Assembly (NCBI GenBank): GCA_963701675.1
Contig: OY969623.1
Coordinates: 6,882,001 to 6,946,000, forward strand
DNA length: 64,000 nt
Direction: 5' to 3'
Origin: G963701675 sp963701675
Lineage (GTDB): Bacteria; Planctomycetota; Planctomycetia; Gemmatales; Gemmataceae
Positions 48,969 to 56,947 of this stretch are shown piece by piece. The position numbers and the translations under genes are program-made. Numbering within the stretch: the stretch's first letter is position 1; the number at the start of each line of letters is the position of its first letter. The notes beneath the pieces were generated by a model. It worked only from the letters and a program-made list of their open reading frames with translations, searched no databases and had not been told where the DNA came from.

Positions 48969-49295
48969 ATGAAGAACCCAAGCCAAACAAATGACAGCGT
49001 ACCTCTCGCTTACCGTATGCCGGTTTGTGTAATGAACGTCGGCGACGACCTTTTCACGACCGATTGGCCGGAAACTGACACACCTTGGCCGATGCCAGTG
49101 AGCGACGATGCGTCCCTCGATTGCAGTGAAGAGGCAATTCCGGAACGCGACCTCAGCTACCGCCTGCCGGCCGGGACCGCGTGTGAGGAACAGACGGTTG
49201 AGGTTGTATCCGCCGAATTGCGACTGGACCTGGCCCGTCGCCTCGAAGAGCTCGGCATGAACTCGGCCCGAGCGGCTGTCGTGGCGAGTCTGTGA
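48969..49295 (+). CDS. Hypothetical small acidic protein
   Basis: 108 residues, starting at ATG 48969 with 'gggaggc' 4-7 bp upstream. Acidic and Pro/Asp-rich, with no recognisable domain; the end ELRLDLARRLEELGMNSARA is a possible amphipathic helix. It precedes the transposase remnant. The region before it, 48800-48968, shows no gene. Could be a spurious frame, though the ribosome-binding site is good. Confidence 0.5.
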   Translation: MKNPSQTNDSVPLAYRMPVCVMNVGDDLFTTDWPETDTPWPMPVSDDASLDCSEEAIPERDLSYRLPAGTACEEQTVEVVSAELRLDLARRLEELGMNSARAAVVASL

Positions 49296-49559
49296 TTCCG
49301 GTTACAAACTGATCTGAAGAAGTCCGTGGCCATTGGCAGCGAACTTGGCAACGCACTCGCAACGTCACAAGTGTTTATCAACGACTAGCTTACCGTCAGG
49401 ATGAAGGTTCGTAGCCACCTGGCCACTCCCGGCCATTGACAATCCTCGCGGGCGGTCTTCCACCGCACCAACGATGTGTAAGTGCGTGTCGGCGTTCGAC
49501 GCCTTCTGACGTTGCATGACACATCCGACGATTCGGAACTGGCACGCCGCCGCGCTGTC

Positions 49560-49790
49560 TGTCACGGGGTACTGGGTCAAAATCGAAAAACGCCCGGCGG
49601 CGGCTACGACCGGAATATCACGACTCCGAGTGCACTGTTCGCGATGATCGACTACATACATTTGAATCCAGTACGGCGCGGATTGGTCCCGAAGGACTCC
49701 GATTGGAAGTGTTCCAGCGTCGTGGAAAGTCGGACTTTGTTGATTCCGGATGCGATTGACGTGGGGTTACTCGGTTCGACGCTGGCATGA
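49560..49790 (+). pseudogene. Remnant of a REP-associated tyrosine transposase (Y1 type)
   Basis: Only the C-terminal part is left. It has GGGYDRNI (49596-49619), then MIDYIHLNPVRRGLVPKDSD with WKCSSVVES, the hallmark of this transposase family: IHLNPVRRGLV plus W-x-S-S. The catalytic HUH and tyrosine parts are missing upstream (49296-49560 shows no matching frame). Marks past mobile-element activity just upstream of the RT unit. Confidence 0.72.
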
Positions 49791-49942
49791 ACCGGGCTTC
49801 GAAGGCTCAGCCCCGGCCAGCCGACGTGTCGGCAGCGTAATACCGAGTGTTATAATGATAGTTAATGCACTGCTGAACGCAGGCTCGGTCCTTGTCGCCG
49901 CGGCCGCTATTGTTCCTCGAATTGTCTACTCAAATCACAAAC

Positions 49943-50659
49943 ATGGACGTTCAATTAGCCAACGAAGTTGACCAGCAGTTTCAACAAGCTCGAGGGCTGT
50001 TCGATCAACGGATTCAGGCACATCAATTGATGTGCCGAATTTACTCGGCCTATGCCGGTCCACTGAATAAAGATCACAACTGTCTGGGCTGTAATTTCAA
50101 CGAGATAACCGAACAACTTGCGACATTTCTTCGAATCGTCGGCCAGCAAGCGAAGCTGTTTACGCTACAACACACCTACTCTCTCTATTTCTTGCAGTTG
50201 AATGCTTTATGGGAGCGCATTTCCGACGTGTTTGATATCATTTCGGTTCCGGACGGATACCGCGCTCGACACTATCAGGCGTTTACACGCGCCCGGCGAT
50301 GGGCGAATTTCTTCAAACATCCCAAAGAATTCGGCTGGCTCGTACATCACCCCAAATACACCGTTGAGAATACCCTGCATCATCAAGGTCTGATTGCCAG
50401 CCCCTGCGGCTACTTATTCGTCGATGATGATTTCGTGAAGGACTTCTACGCATGTGATCGAGTCAAAGGCCTGGCAAAAAAATTCGAAGGAAACGGACTC
50501 GCCGTGGCGGTGGTCTTTCCCAATGCTCTTACCCTCACTTCGGGAATCGTTGATTCCCTCGTGAATTTTGTCGATCTTGTGACGAAGAATCCCGTGTACT
50601 TTGAAATGCTGAATGATAGGGCAACGATTTCCGATTTCTACGCGAAGCAGTGCACGTAG
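49943..50659 (+). CDS. Unknown helical protein next to the reverse transcriptase
   Basis: 238 residues from ATG 49943; an in-frame ATG at 49892 is less likely. Nearly all helical, with no membrane segment. Notable pieces: a Cys pair in HNCLGCNFNEITEQL (C-x2-C), a long helix QHTYSLYFLQLNALWERISD, and RRWANFFKHPKEFGWLVHHP, where R119-x6-H126 resembles the R-x4-6-H motif of HEPN RNases. That motif alone is weak evidence. Base composition is more AT-rich than the neighbours. It lies just upstream of the RT gene in the same direction, so it may be the RT's partner. I do not recognise the family. Confidence 0.6.
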   Translation: MDVQLANEVDQQFQQARGLFDQRIQAHQLMCRIYSAYAGPLNKDHNCLGCNFNEITEQLATFLRIVGQQAKLFTLQHTYSLYFLQLNALWERISDVFDIISVPDGYRARHYQAFTRARRWANFFKHPKEFGWLVHHPKYTVENTLHHQGLIASPCGYLFVDDDFVKDFYACDRVKGLAKKFEGNGLAVAVVFPNALTLTSGIVDSLVNFVDLVTKNPVYFEMLNDRATISDFYAKQCT

Positions 50660-50750
50660 CCGAAACAAGCAGTTAATAATTGCCAGAAATAAAGTCAAAC
50701 ATGAACGGACACCAATACCTGTCGATACCTGTTTCGAATCAGAGGGGTAC

Positions 50751-52304
50751 GTGGATACACTTCACGCGGAGTCGGTCAACTGGGCGATAGCGCACCTTCT
50801 GCGCTTCGGTGATACGGACGTGCTCCCGGTGCCGTTTGAGTTCCAGGCAATACGTACCTTCAAGACCGATGTGGTTGCCCATTTAACCTCATTGGATCTT
50901 GAGGCTTATCGGACTCGGGCATACGTTCGCGTTCTAACGCCCAAACACCCAATGGGGTTTCGAGTGATCTCACAGCTCGACCCTATCGATACAGTCATTC
51001 TGACCGCAATCGCATACGAAGCGTCGGCGGCGGTAGAGGCGTTCCGAGCCGCGCCGGAGCTCAAAGTCGCATGTTCGCATCGTCTCGCCCCCCAACCTGA
51101 CGGCACTTTGTTCGTATCGGATTCCGGCTGGATCGACTTCCACCGACGCTCAACCGAATTAGCCAACCCGAATTGGGTAACACATGTCGTTTGCGCAGAT
51201 GTTGCAGACTTCTACAACCAGGCCTATCATCATCGGGTTGAGAACGCACTCGAGGCAGCCGGTGTCCCTGCTCTCCGGGCAAAATGCGTGGAGCGATTAC
51301 TGTCATCCTTAACAGCGGGAACGTCACGAGGGATTCCTGTAGGGCCTACGGGGAGCGCGGTTCTTGCAGAAGCCTTGCTTGCGGATGTAGACGCATTCCT
51401 ACAGCGGAAGAGAACTGTACATACTCGCTTTGTGGACGACTTCAGAATATTCGCACCGAGCTCCGCTTCTGCCCTCAAATCGCTTCACGATCTCACAGAA
51501 TACCTTTACAGCACACATCGATTATCGCTGCAGGGGTCTAAGACCAAGATCCTCCCGCTTGCATCGTTTAGAAACAACGAGCTGTACGATCCTGGCGAAG
51601 TTGAGGAAGCCTCAAAACGCCAGAAATTGGTCGCAGCGGCACTTGAAAGCACCGGGTACGCAGTACCCTTCGATGAGCTAAAGACGATGGGCATCGCTCC
51701 GACGGTTGACTTCATGGCGGTCGCGTCGGTGCTGTCGGATCTATTCGATGAAGCTACTACGGGGCCGTTACGAGTCGGCTTGGCCAAGCATGTTTTGCGT
51801 CGCGCGATGGCGCTCCGCGTTCGTGCGCTGGTCCCGAAGGTTGTTGCGGCGCTTCCGCGGTCGCTCCCGGTTCTTCCGGACGCAGTGAACTATCTGGTAC
51901 GCGTTGCCAACGACAAAAACTATGCCGAGATCGGCCAAAGCCTGCGCGCCCTTCTGGAAACTTCCGACTACCGGGAACTCCCGGTTGTTCGAATTTGGTG
52001 TTTGCACGCGTTTGCGGTGATTCCTGAACTTTGTGAGGCTGACGTCGCGTTTGGCCTCGCCGAGGCATCCACGGACCCCGTTGTTTCCGGCAGGTTCAGT
52101 GCCCTCCTTGCAAAGGCACATCGGACAATCGATTGGGTGCGGGAGCGAAAGGAGACTTGGGCGAATACCCCGCCGCCAGTCCAACGGGCAATTGTCTGGG
52201 CAGCCTCGGTCCTTTCGAGCGACGAGCGGAGAGCTTGGCTGGACGGGCCGGCGAATGCCGGTGATCCGTTACTTCGTTGGGTTGCGCTTACTACCCGGGT
52301 GTAG
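50751..52304 (+). CDS. Reverse transcriptase with helical C-terminal region (UG/Abi-like)
   Basis: 517 residues from GTG 50751 ('gaggggtac' upstream); an in-frame ATG at 50613 would overlap the upstream gene and add an atypical N-terminus. The palm-like RT core is clear: GDTDVLPVPFEFQAIR near the start, GFRVISQLDPIDTVI, motif A DVADFYNQ (about residue 150), motif B GIPVGPTGSAVLAEALL (about 194), motif C FVDD (about 227, canonical Y replaced by F). The last ~220 residues are alpha-helical with repeat-like units, as in Abi-like and unknown-group RTs that defend against phages. There is no group II intron maturase domain, no HNH domain and no integrase. No msr/msd-like RNA is obvious, so it is not a plain retron. 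Subgroup cannot be assigned by eye. Confidence 0.82.
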   Translation: MDTLHAESVNWAIAHLLRFGDTDVLPVPFEFQAIRTFKTDVVAHLTSLDLEAYRTRAYVRVLTPKHPMGFRVISQLDPIDTVILTAIAYEASAAVEAFRAAPELKVACSHRLAPQPDGTLFVSDSGWIDFHRRSTELANPNWVTHVVCADVADFYNQAYHHRVENALEAAGVPALRAKCVERLLSSLTAGTSRGIPVGPTGSAVLAEALLADVDAFLQRKRTVHTRFVDDFRIFAPSSASALKSLHDLTEYLYSTHRLSLQGSKTKILPLASFRNNELYDPGEVEEASKRQKLVAAALESTGYAVPFDELKTMGIAPTVDFMAVASVLSDLFDEATTGPLRVGLAKHVLRRAMALRVRALVPKVVAALPRSLPVLPDAVNYLVRVANDKNYAEIGQSLRALLETSDYRELPVVRIWCLHAFAVIPELCEADVAFGLAEASTDPVVSGRFSALLAKAHRTIDWVRERKETWANTPPPVQRAIVWAASVLSSDERRAWLDGPANAGDPLLRWVALTTRV

Positions 52305-52323
52305 CAACACTTCGAACGGAGAA

Positions 52324-52959
52324 ATGGGGAGGGGTGAACGGGACATCGTAGATAATTGCACCCAACGAACGAAAACCGTTGACCGGGCAGACATCACGGC
52401 GTTTCGAGAAATGACGTTGTTGCAGGCGGCCCGGCCGGGGAGCTTGGTCGTTCAGCGGCTGGGTGCCGCGAGGGCATTCGAGATGACGCCGAAGGAGGCT
52501 GTCGCTTTTGTGGCGGCTCATGGAGTCGTGCTCGAATCAGCACGGGGCCCAGTACCCAGCCTCGCCGAGGTGATCGCAGGAGGGCCGATTCGAGGGAGTT
52601 ACTGGGCACATCCAAAGGCCAACGACATTTTCCTGTGCTCGCGTGCTATCCGCAACGCCGCGGATGTGCTGGTCTGTCGCCTCGTCGGCGGTAAGGTGAC
52701 CTTCGTCCATCGCCGGCTGTGGCCGGCGCTGGTTCGACTCGCGGGGCGGTTCGATGCCGACCGGCTGGCAGCCATCGAGGAAGAGCATACACCTGCGGGA
52801 AAGCACGAGGTTCATACCACCGTGTTTCTCGATTGGGTCCCCGCAGAAGTGCGGCGCGCTGCGGAGGAGCTAACGGAGGAAGAAGCAGCTTCGCTTCTCC
52901 CCATCGTTCCTGATAAGAATTCGTCCAAGAGAAGGCGGGAGGGCCGCCGAACCCGTTAA
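52324..52959 (+). CDS. Conserved hypothetical protein after RT
   Basis: 211 residues. Start at ATG 52324, 20 bp after the RT stop, with 'ggag' upstream; an in-frame ATG at 52033 lies inside the RT gene and is rejected. The segment YWAHPKANDIFLCSRAIRNA, then VLVCRLVGGKVTFVHRRLWP and ALVRLAGRF, looks like a conserved protein family that I remember only as uncharacterised. No catalytic motif is obvious. It could belong to the RT unit or be an independent gene. A second start at 52411 (MTLLQAARPGSL) is also possible. Confidence 0.65.
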   Translation: MGRGERDIVDNCTQRTKTVDRADITAFREMTLLQAARPGSLVVQRLGAARAFEMTPKEAVAFVAAHGVVLESARGPVPSLAEVIAGGPIRGSYWAHPKANDIFLCSRAIRNAADVLVCRLVGGKVTFVHRRLWPALVRLAGRFDADRLAAIEEEHTPAGKHEVHTTVFLDWVPAEVRRAAEELTEEEAASLLPIVPDKNSSKRRREGRRTR

Positions 52960-53102
52960 TGGCCTCCGGCGCGACGTTTCGTGCAAATCCCCAACGCAGG
53001 ACTGACGGGCAATCGGCGGGACGGTGGAGCCGTGCAGTTCTTGGCACCGGCGAGCGTCTCAGACTGGTTCGACTAAAGTCGCCCCACATGAGGCTCCCTG
53101 AC

Positions 53103-53657
53103 ATGGCGAAGTTTTACACCGCATTGAACGAGACCCTGCGCGAGTTTATCGGGGCGCAGCGCATGTTCTTTCACGCCTCAGCGCCAAACCAGGGTCGCAT
53201 CAATCTCTCGCCCAAGGGCCTTGACACCTTCCGCATCCTGAGCGACCAGCGTGTGGCCTACCTGGACCTGACGGGCAGCGAGTGCGAGACTGCTGCCCAC
53301 CTCGCGGAAAACGGCCGGTTTACCATCATGTTTTGCAGCTTCCAGGACAAGCCCCTGATCCTCCGCCTTTACGGGCTAGGGTCGGTGGTCCATACCCGCG
53401 ACTCTCAGTGGCCCGGCCTGCGCGCCCAGTTCCCGCCGTGGCCCGGCGCGCGACAGATCATGGTCATGGACATTGAGTCCATCATGACCACGTGTGGCTT
53501 TGCCGTGCCCCTCTACGAGTACAAGGGTCAGCGGGAACTGTTGCCGGAGTTCACGTGCAAAATGGGCGAAGAGCGGATGGACGAGTATCGGCACGAGCGC
53601 AATCAGAAGAGCATCGACGGGCTGCCGACTTACCTGTTTGAAGACCCACCGAAGTAA
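53103..53657 (+). CDS. Pyridoxamine 5'-phosphate oxidase-family protein
   Basis: 184 residues from ATG 53103 (MAKFYTALNETLREF), the usual start of this family; an ATG at 53088 is the alternative. The split-barrel FMN-binding fold is suggested by AQRMFFHASAPNQGRINLSP, then KGLDTFRILSDQRVAYLDLTG and GRFTIMFCSFQDKPLILRLYG. Members bind FMN or similar and act as oxidoreductases or stress-related proteins. The ending TYLFEDPPK is typical of the subfamily. Unlike PdxH, no sign of a vitamin B6 operon. Confidence 0.82.
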   Translation: MAKFYTALNETLREFIGAQRMFFHASAPNQGRINLSPKGLDTFRILSDQRVAYLDLTGSECETAAHLAENGRFTIMFCSFQDKPLILRLYGLGSVVHTRDSQWPGLRAQFPPWPGARQIMVMDIESIMTTCGFAVPLYEYKGQRELLPEFTCKMGEERMDEYRHERNQKSIDGLPTYLFEDPPK

Positions 53658-53691
53658 GCCGCTCGACTTGTCCCGGGGAATTGGAGCGAAC

Positions 53692-54006
53692 ATGCACTAC
53701 TTGCTATTTTACGAGAAGGCGCCAGGCTACGCCGAACGCGAAGCGCCGCTGCAGGCCGCTCATCGGGATTATGTGCAGGCCGCCGCGCGCCGCGGTGAGC
53801 TGGTTCTAGGTGGATCGTTGGCCGACCCAGCGGACGGGACAGCGGTCTTGTTGTTCCGAGCCGACTCCGCCGCAACGGCTGAGGCGTTCGCGGCAGCGGA
53901 CCCGTACGTCCTCCACGGGATAGTCCAACGGTGGCGCGTGCGGCCGTGGCTGACAGTCGTGGGCGAAGGCGCTGCCGTCCCATTTTCCTCGCCACGGTCA
54001 GGATAG
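53692..54006 (+). CDS. YciI-like protein
   Basis: 104 residues. Ferredoxin-like YciI fold: MHYLLFYEKAPGYAEREAPL, then AHRDYVQAAARRGELVLGGSLADP, then AEAFAAADPYVLHGIVQRWRV. The AH-R and the ADP-(F/Y)-V patterns are the YCII-related signature, with a His-Asp pair proposed for catalysis or binding. Its role here is unknown. It starts 34 bp after the preceding gene. Confidence 0.82.
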   Translation: MHYLLFYEKAPGYAEREAPLQAAHRDYVQAAARRGELVLGGSLADPADGTAVLLFRADSAATAEAFAAADPYVLHGIVQRWRVRPWLTVVGEGAAVPFSSPRSG

Positions 54007-54049
54007 CCGGGATCTTGTCGAACGCCCTGGTTCGCGAGGGAGGGTGCGC

Positions 54050-54544
54050 ATGTCCGGAGAGAGCTACGCCGACCACCCGCTCGGGCTGCTCCTCAGCGCA
54101 GCCTATCGAAAGTTCCGCGCCGGCGAACCCGCTGCGGCGCTGGACTTGCTTGAGCCAGTGCTCGAGTATGACGAAATGGCTAATCGTGCGTCCGCGATGG
54201 CGGGCCTTCTGTGGGGGCTGGCCGGGGACTGCTACTTTCGGATCGACGAGGCCGACAAGGGGTTTCACGCCTACCAGCGGGCAATCAAGCTGGACGGCGA
54301 CGCGGGCTGCCGGGCTCTGTTCGCCTGCCAAGTGGCAAGTCACCGTCGGGCGGAGCACGCCGAGGAAGCGCTGCGCTGCCTGCGGGCCGCACGGGCGTCC
54401 GATTGGCGGGCCCTGAGACGGCACCCGGCTCACTTCCTGAAACACAGCCTACGCCTAGAGGCACTCTACTTTCGCTTCGTGCGGGTACCCCTCGCGCGAT
54501 GGCGGCTCCGCCGTCTGGCGGCGCAAGCGCGACGTGGACAGTAA
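54050..54544 (+). CDS. Hypothetical TPR-like protein
   Basis: 164 residues from ATG 54050, with 'gggaggg' upstream; a GTG 6 bp earlier is also possible. Helical, with TPR-type units (LLLSAAYRKFRAGEPAAALDL, then GDCYFRIDEADKGFHAYQRA and AEEALRCLRAARASDW). A basic C-terminus follows (RWRLRRLAAQARRG). No catalytic motif. Likely a protein-interaction module of unknown partner. Confidence 0.65.
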   Translation: MSGESYADHPLGLLLSAAYRKFRAGEPAAALDLLEPVLEYDEMANRASAMAGLLWGLAGDCYFRIDEADKGFHAYQRAIKLDGDAGCRALFACQVASHRRAEHAEEALRCLRAARASDWRALRRHPAHFLKHSLRLEALYFRFVRVPLARWRLRRLAAQARRGQ

Positions 54545-54580
54545 GCCGAACAAATGGCCGCGAAAGTAAGATAGACGATC

Positions 54581-55048
54581 ATGAGCCGAGTGTTGCTTAC
54601 CGGGATGTCCGGGACGGGGAAATCTAGCGTCGTCGGTGAACTCCGGCGGCGGGGCTTCACCGCCATCGACATGGACGAGCCGGGCTGGTCCGTGCGCGAC
54701 GCCAAAGGCAATCAACTATGGTGTGAGGAGCGGCTCCGAGAGGTGCTCGCGGCTGCTCACGTCGGCCCTCTCTTCGTGAGCGGCTGTGCCGAGAACCAGG
54801 TGAAGTTCTACCCGCAGTTCCGCCACATCATCCTGATGAGCGCGCCTGCCGACGTAATCAGAGAACGGCTAGCAGGCCGGCCGAACAACCCTTACGGGAA
54901 GCAACCGGAAGAGCTGGAGGAGGTGATGCACCATATGGAATGGGTCGAGCCGCGGTTGCGGCGAAGCGCGACGCACGAGATCGTGACTACAATGCCGCTC
55001 GATCGTGTGGTAGCTACAATTCTATCGCTCGCGCTGGCCTCGGGATGA
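54581..55048 (+). CDS. P-loop kinase-like/AAA-type small ATPase
   Basis: 155 residues. Walker A near the N-terminus, GMSGTGKSS (residues 8-16). The pattern matches small nucleoside/shikimate-kinase-like proteins: RRRGFTAIDMDEPGW (lid-side aspartate), VGPLFVSGCAENQVKFYPQF, and IILMSAPADVIRERLAGRPNNPYG, a typical kinase core with basic lid residues. Substrate is not clear. It starts 36 bp after the TPR gene. Confidence 0.78.
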   Translation: MSRVLLTGMSGTGKSSVVGELRRRGFTAIDMDEPGWSVRDAKGNQLWCEERLREVLAAAHVGPLFVSGCAENQVKFYPQFRHIILMSAPADVIRERLAGRPNNPYGKQPEELEEVMHHMEWVEPRLRRSATHEIVTTMPLDRVVATILSLALASG

Positions 55049-55104
55049 ACGCCGGCGTTCGGTTTCCTTCTGCCCGACTCGGATTCCATCATTGAGGGAC
55101 ACAC

Positions 55105-56073
55105 ATGGTTCTACTGGTCTGCTGCTGGCTGGTACTCGGGCAAGCCCCGTCCGATGAGAAAGACGCGGCGGAGTTGCGCATTCCGTTTGAACAGTTCACC
55201 GTCAAGGACTCGCTCGGAAGGACGATCACGGCTTACCTGTCCAAGCCACCGCGCGGGAGTGGCGACAAACAACTGCCGGTGATCCTGTTCGTGTCAGGGT
55301 CCGGTTGTCAGTCCGTCTGGACCCGGCACGAGAAGGGGATCAACAGCGGCCTGCAAGGCCTCGTGTATCAAGTGGCCAATGGCCGTGCCCGGGTACTGGT
55401 CGTCGAGAAACCGGGCGTCAAGGCTCTCGACGCGCCGAAGCGGTTCGGCGGGGCGACGGATGGGTCGCGGGAGTTCCTGGAGGAGCACACGCTGCCACGG
55501 TGGGCGACCGCCAACGCGGCGGCGCTGGGCTCGGTGCTGGCCCGACCGGACATCGACGCGAAGCGGATCTTGGTCGTCGGCCACTCGGAAGGGGGCATCG
55601 TCGCCGCGCGGGTGGCCGCCGAAGTGGCGGCCGTAACTCACGTCGCGCCGCTGAGTTGCTCCGGCGTGAGTCAGCTATTTAGTCTGGCCGAACTGGCGCG
55701 CCGGCGAGCGCCCGAGGGCCGGGGCGACGCAGCGGTGCAGTCGGTGTACGACCAGTGGGCCAAGATCCTCGCCAAGCCCGAGAGCATCGACGACTTCTGG
55801 ATGGGACATCCGTACCGCCGATGGTCCACGTTCCTCAAGTCCTCGGTGATCGACGAGCTGAAACGGAGCAAGGCGAAGGTCTATCTCGCCCACGGCACAG
55901 CCGACGAGGCGGACTCGGTGGTCGGATTCGACGTCATGCGCGCGGAACTCATGGCCGCCGGACGCGATGTAACGGCCGAGCGCGTCGAGGGCGGCGATCA
56001 TGGCTTCGGCGTGAAAGGGCAAAGTGGCATTGCCAAGGTGTTCGGCAACGTGGTGGAGTGGTTCTTGCGATAG
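55105..56073 (+). CDS. Alpha/beta hydrolase (secreted)
   Basis: 322 residues. A hydrophobic start (MVLLVCCWLVLGQAPSDEKD) may be a signal peptide. The alpha/beta hydrolase fold is clear: PVILFVSGSGCQSVWTRHE (oxyanion area), nucleophile elbow GHSEGG (serine near residue 161), then KVYLAHGTADEADSVVGFDV, where D is the acid, and GGDHGFGVKG, the catalytic histidine. Activity may be a peptidase or esterase (BAAT/dienelactone-hydrolase-like). The Cys in SGSGC is unusual. Stands alone in its region. Confidence 0.8.
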   Translation: MVLLVCCWLVLGQAPSDEKDAAELRIPFEQFTVKDSLGRTITAYLSKPPRGSGDKQLPVILFVSGSGCQSVWTRHEKGINSGLQGLVYQVANGRARVLVVEKPGVKALDAPKRFGGATDGSREFLEEHTLPRWATANAAALGSVLARPDIDAKRILVVGHSEGGIVAARVAAEVAAVTHVAPLSCSGVSQLFSLAELARRRAPEGRGDAAVQSVYDQWAKILAKPESIDDFWMGHPYRRWSTFLKSSVIDELKRSKAKVYLAHGTADEADSVVGFDVMRAELMAAGRDVTAERVEGGDHGFGVKGQSGIAKVFGNVVEWFLR

Positions 56074-56130
56074 TCTCGTCGTGACCGCAACTCGATGGGC
56101 ACGCCTCGGCGGCGCAGTCACGGCGAGACC

Positions 56131-56472
56131 TCACGAGAAGTCCTTGGCTTGCAGGCGCTGTGCCTCGGCTTGCCGATAGCGCAAGCGCATCACGTAGGAA
56201 AGACTGCCCAGTAGAACGAGCCCCAACAGACCGGGAAATGCCAGGCCGTACCAAATGCCGTAAGGTTGATTCTGGGTTAGGGCAAACACACCCGTGATCA
56301 GCAAGACCAAGCTGTATGCCATGAGCAGGCCCCATAGGCCGATGATCAGTGGTTTGCCTTTGCCGCGCGGCGCCAAGATGCCCACGAGCGTGCCCCACGT
56401 TCCGCCAAGAACGCCGAGCGCCGTTCCAGGAATCCAAGCGTACTGATTTGCGTCGAACCAGGGTTCCGTCAT
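56131..56472 (-). CDS. Small membrane protein paired with DUF2089 regulator
   Basis: 113 residues with about three membrane segments: AWIPGTALGVLGGTWGTLVG, then LIIGLWGLLMAYSLVLLITG, then GLAFPGLLGLVLLGSLSYV. A basic/polar tail (RYRQAEAQRLQAKDFS) ends it. The start ATG overlaps the upstream gene's stop (ATGA), so the two are translationally coupled. Function unknown. Confidence 0.7.
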   Translation of the reverse strand: MTEPWFDANQYAWIPGTALGVLGGTWGTLVGILAPRGKGKPLIIGLWGLLMAYSLVLLITGVFALTQNQPYGIWYGLAFPGLLGLVLLGSLSYVMRLRYRQAEAQRLQAKDFS

Positions 56473-56786
56473 TTCTCTTTCCTCCGTTGCAGCGATTCGC
56501 GGTGGGCATCGAGCAGTTCGCGGCCCAATGTTGCCGGTAGTTTCAAGTCGGCCACCAGCAGCCGGATTTTTCGTTCGAACGTGTCCTGAACTCTGGGATC
56601 TTCCACCGCGCGGACCTTGGCAATCAGGCGATCCAGCCGGGCCCGTACGGTCGGATACGACACACCATACTCCGCGGCCAAGTCCTTGAGTGAGCCGGAT
56701 GATAATAGAAATCTTCGCAAGAACTGGAAATCTTCATCGTCCAGAGCCGTCGACCACGCGGGTACCTTAGAAGTTGCGTCACCCAT
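56469..56786 (-). CDS. DUF2089 family protein (helix-turn-helix type)
   Basis: 105 residues matching DUF2089: LDDEDFQFLRRFLLSSGSLK then DLAAEYGVSYPTVRARLDRL, a helix-turn-helix-like segment, and IRLLVADLKLP. These small proteins are thought to be DNA-binding regulators that often precede membrane protein genes. It overlaps the membrane protein gene by 4 bp. An unusually AT-rich region with inverted repeats lies upstream of the start, so it may bind its own promoter. Confidence 0.8.
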   Translation of the reverse strand: MGDATSKVPAWSTALDDEDFQFLRRFLLSSGSLKDLAAEYGVSYPTVRARLDRLIAKVRAVEDPRVQDTFERKIRLLVADLKLPATLGRELLDAHRESLQRRKEK

Positions 56787-56800
56787 AAGGCTCCAAAAGC

Positions 56801-56880
56801 GATATTCAATAATATCAATCTAACATTAAATAAAGTGTATGTCCATAATATTTAGTTCAGATTAAATAATATTCATCTCA
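56801..56880. promoter_or_regulatory. AT-rich divergent promoter/operator
   Basis: The ~80 bp upstream of the DUF2089 start are strongly AT-rich, unlike the GC-rich surroundings. They include the perfect inverted repeat GATATT-CAAT-AATATC (56801-56816) and a second partial one (AATATTTA ... TTAAATAATATT, around 56847-56873). The next gene starts at 56948 on the plus strand, so this may serve both. Confidence 0.55.
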
Positions 56881-56947
56881 TTGCTACCCCGGACTCCGTG
56901 AGCTATTCTTTCGTCGGTGGAGTGTGTGACCTTAAAAGAGGCCCCGC

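Noticed and set aside
50500..52320. Retron (RT with msr/msd RNA)
   Set aside because: No inverted-repeat RNA region of suitable form is seen upstream, and the RT has a long helical C-terminal part unlike typical retron RTs.
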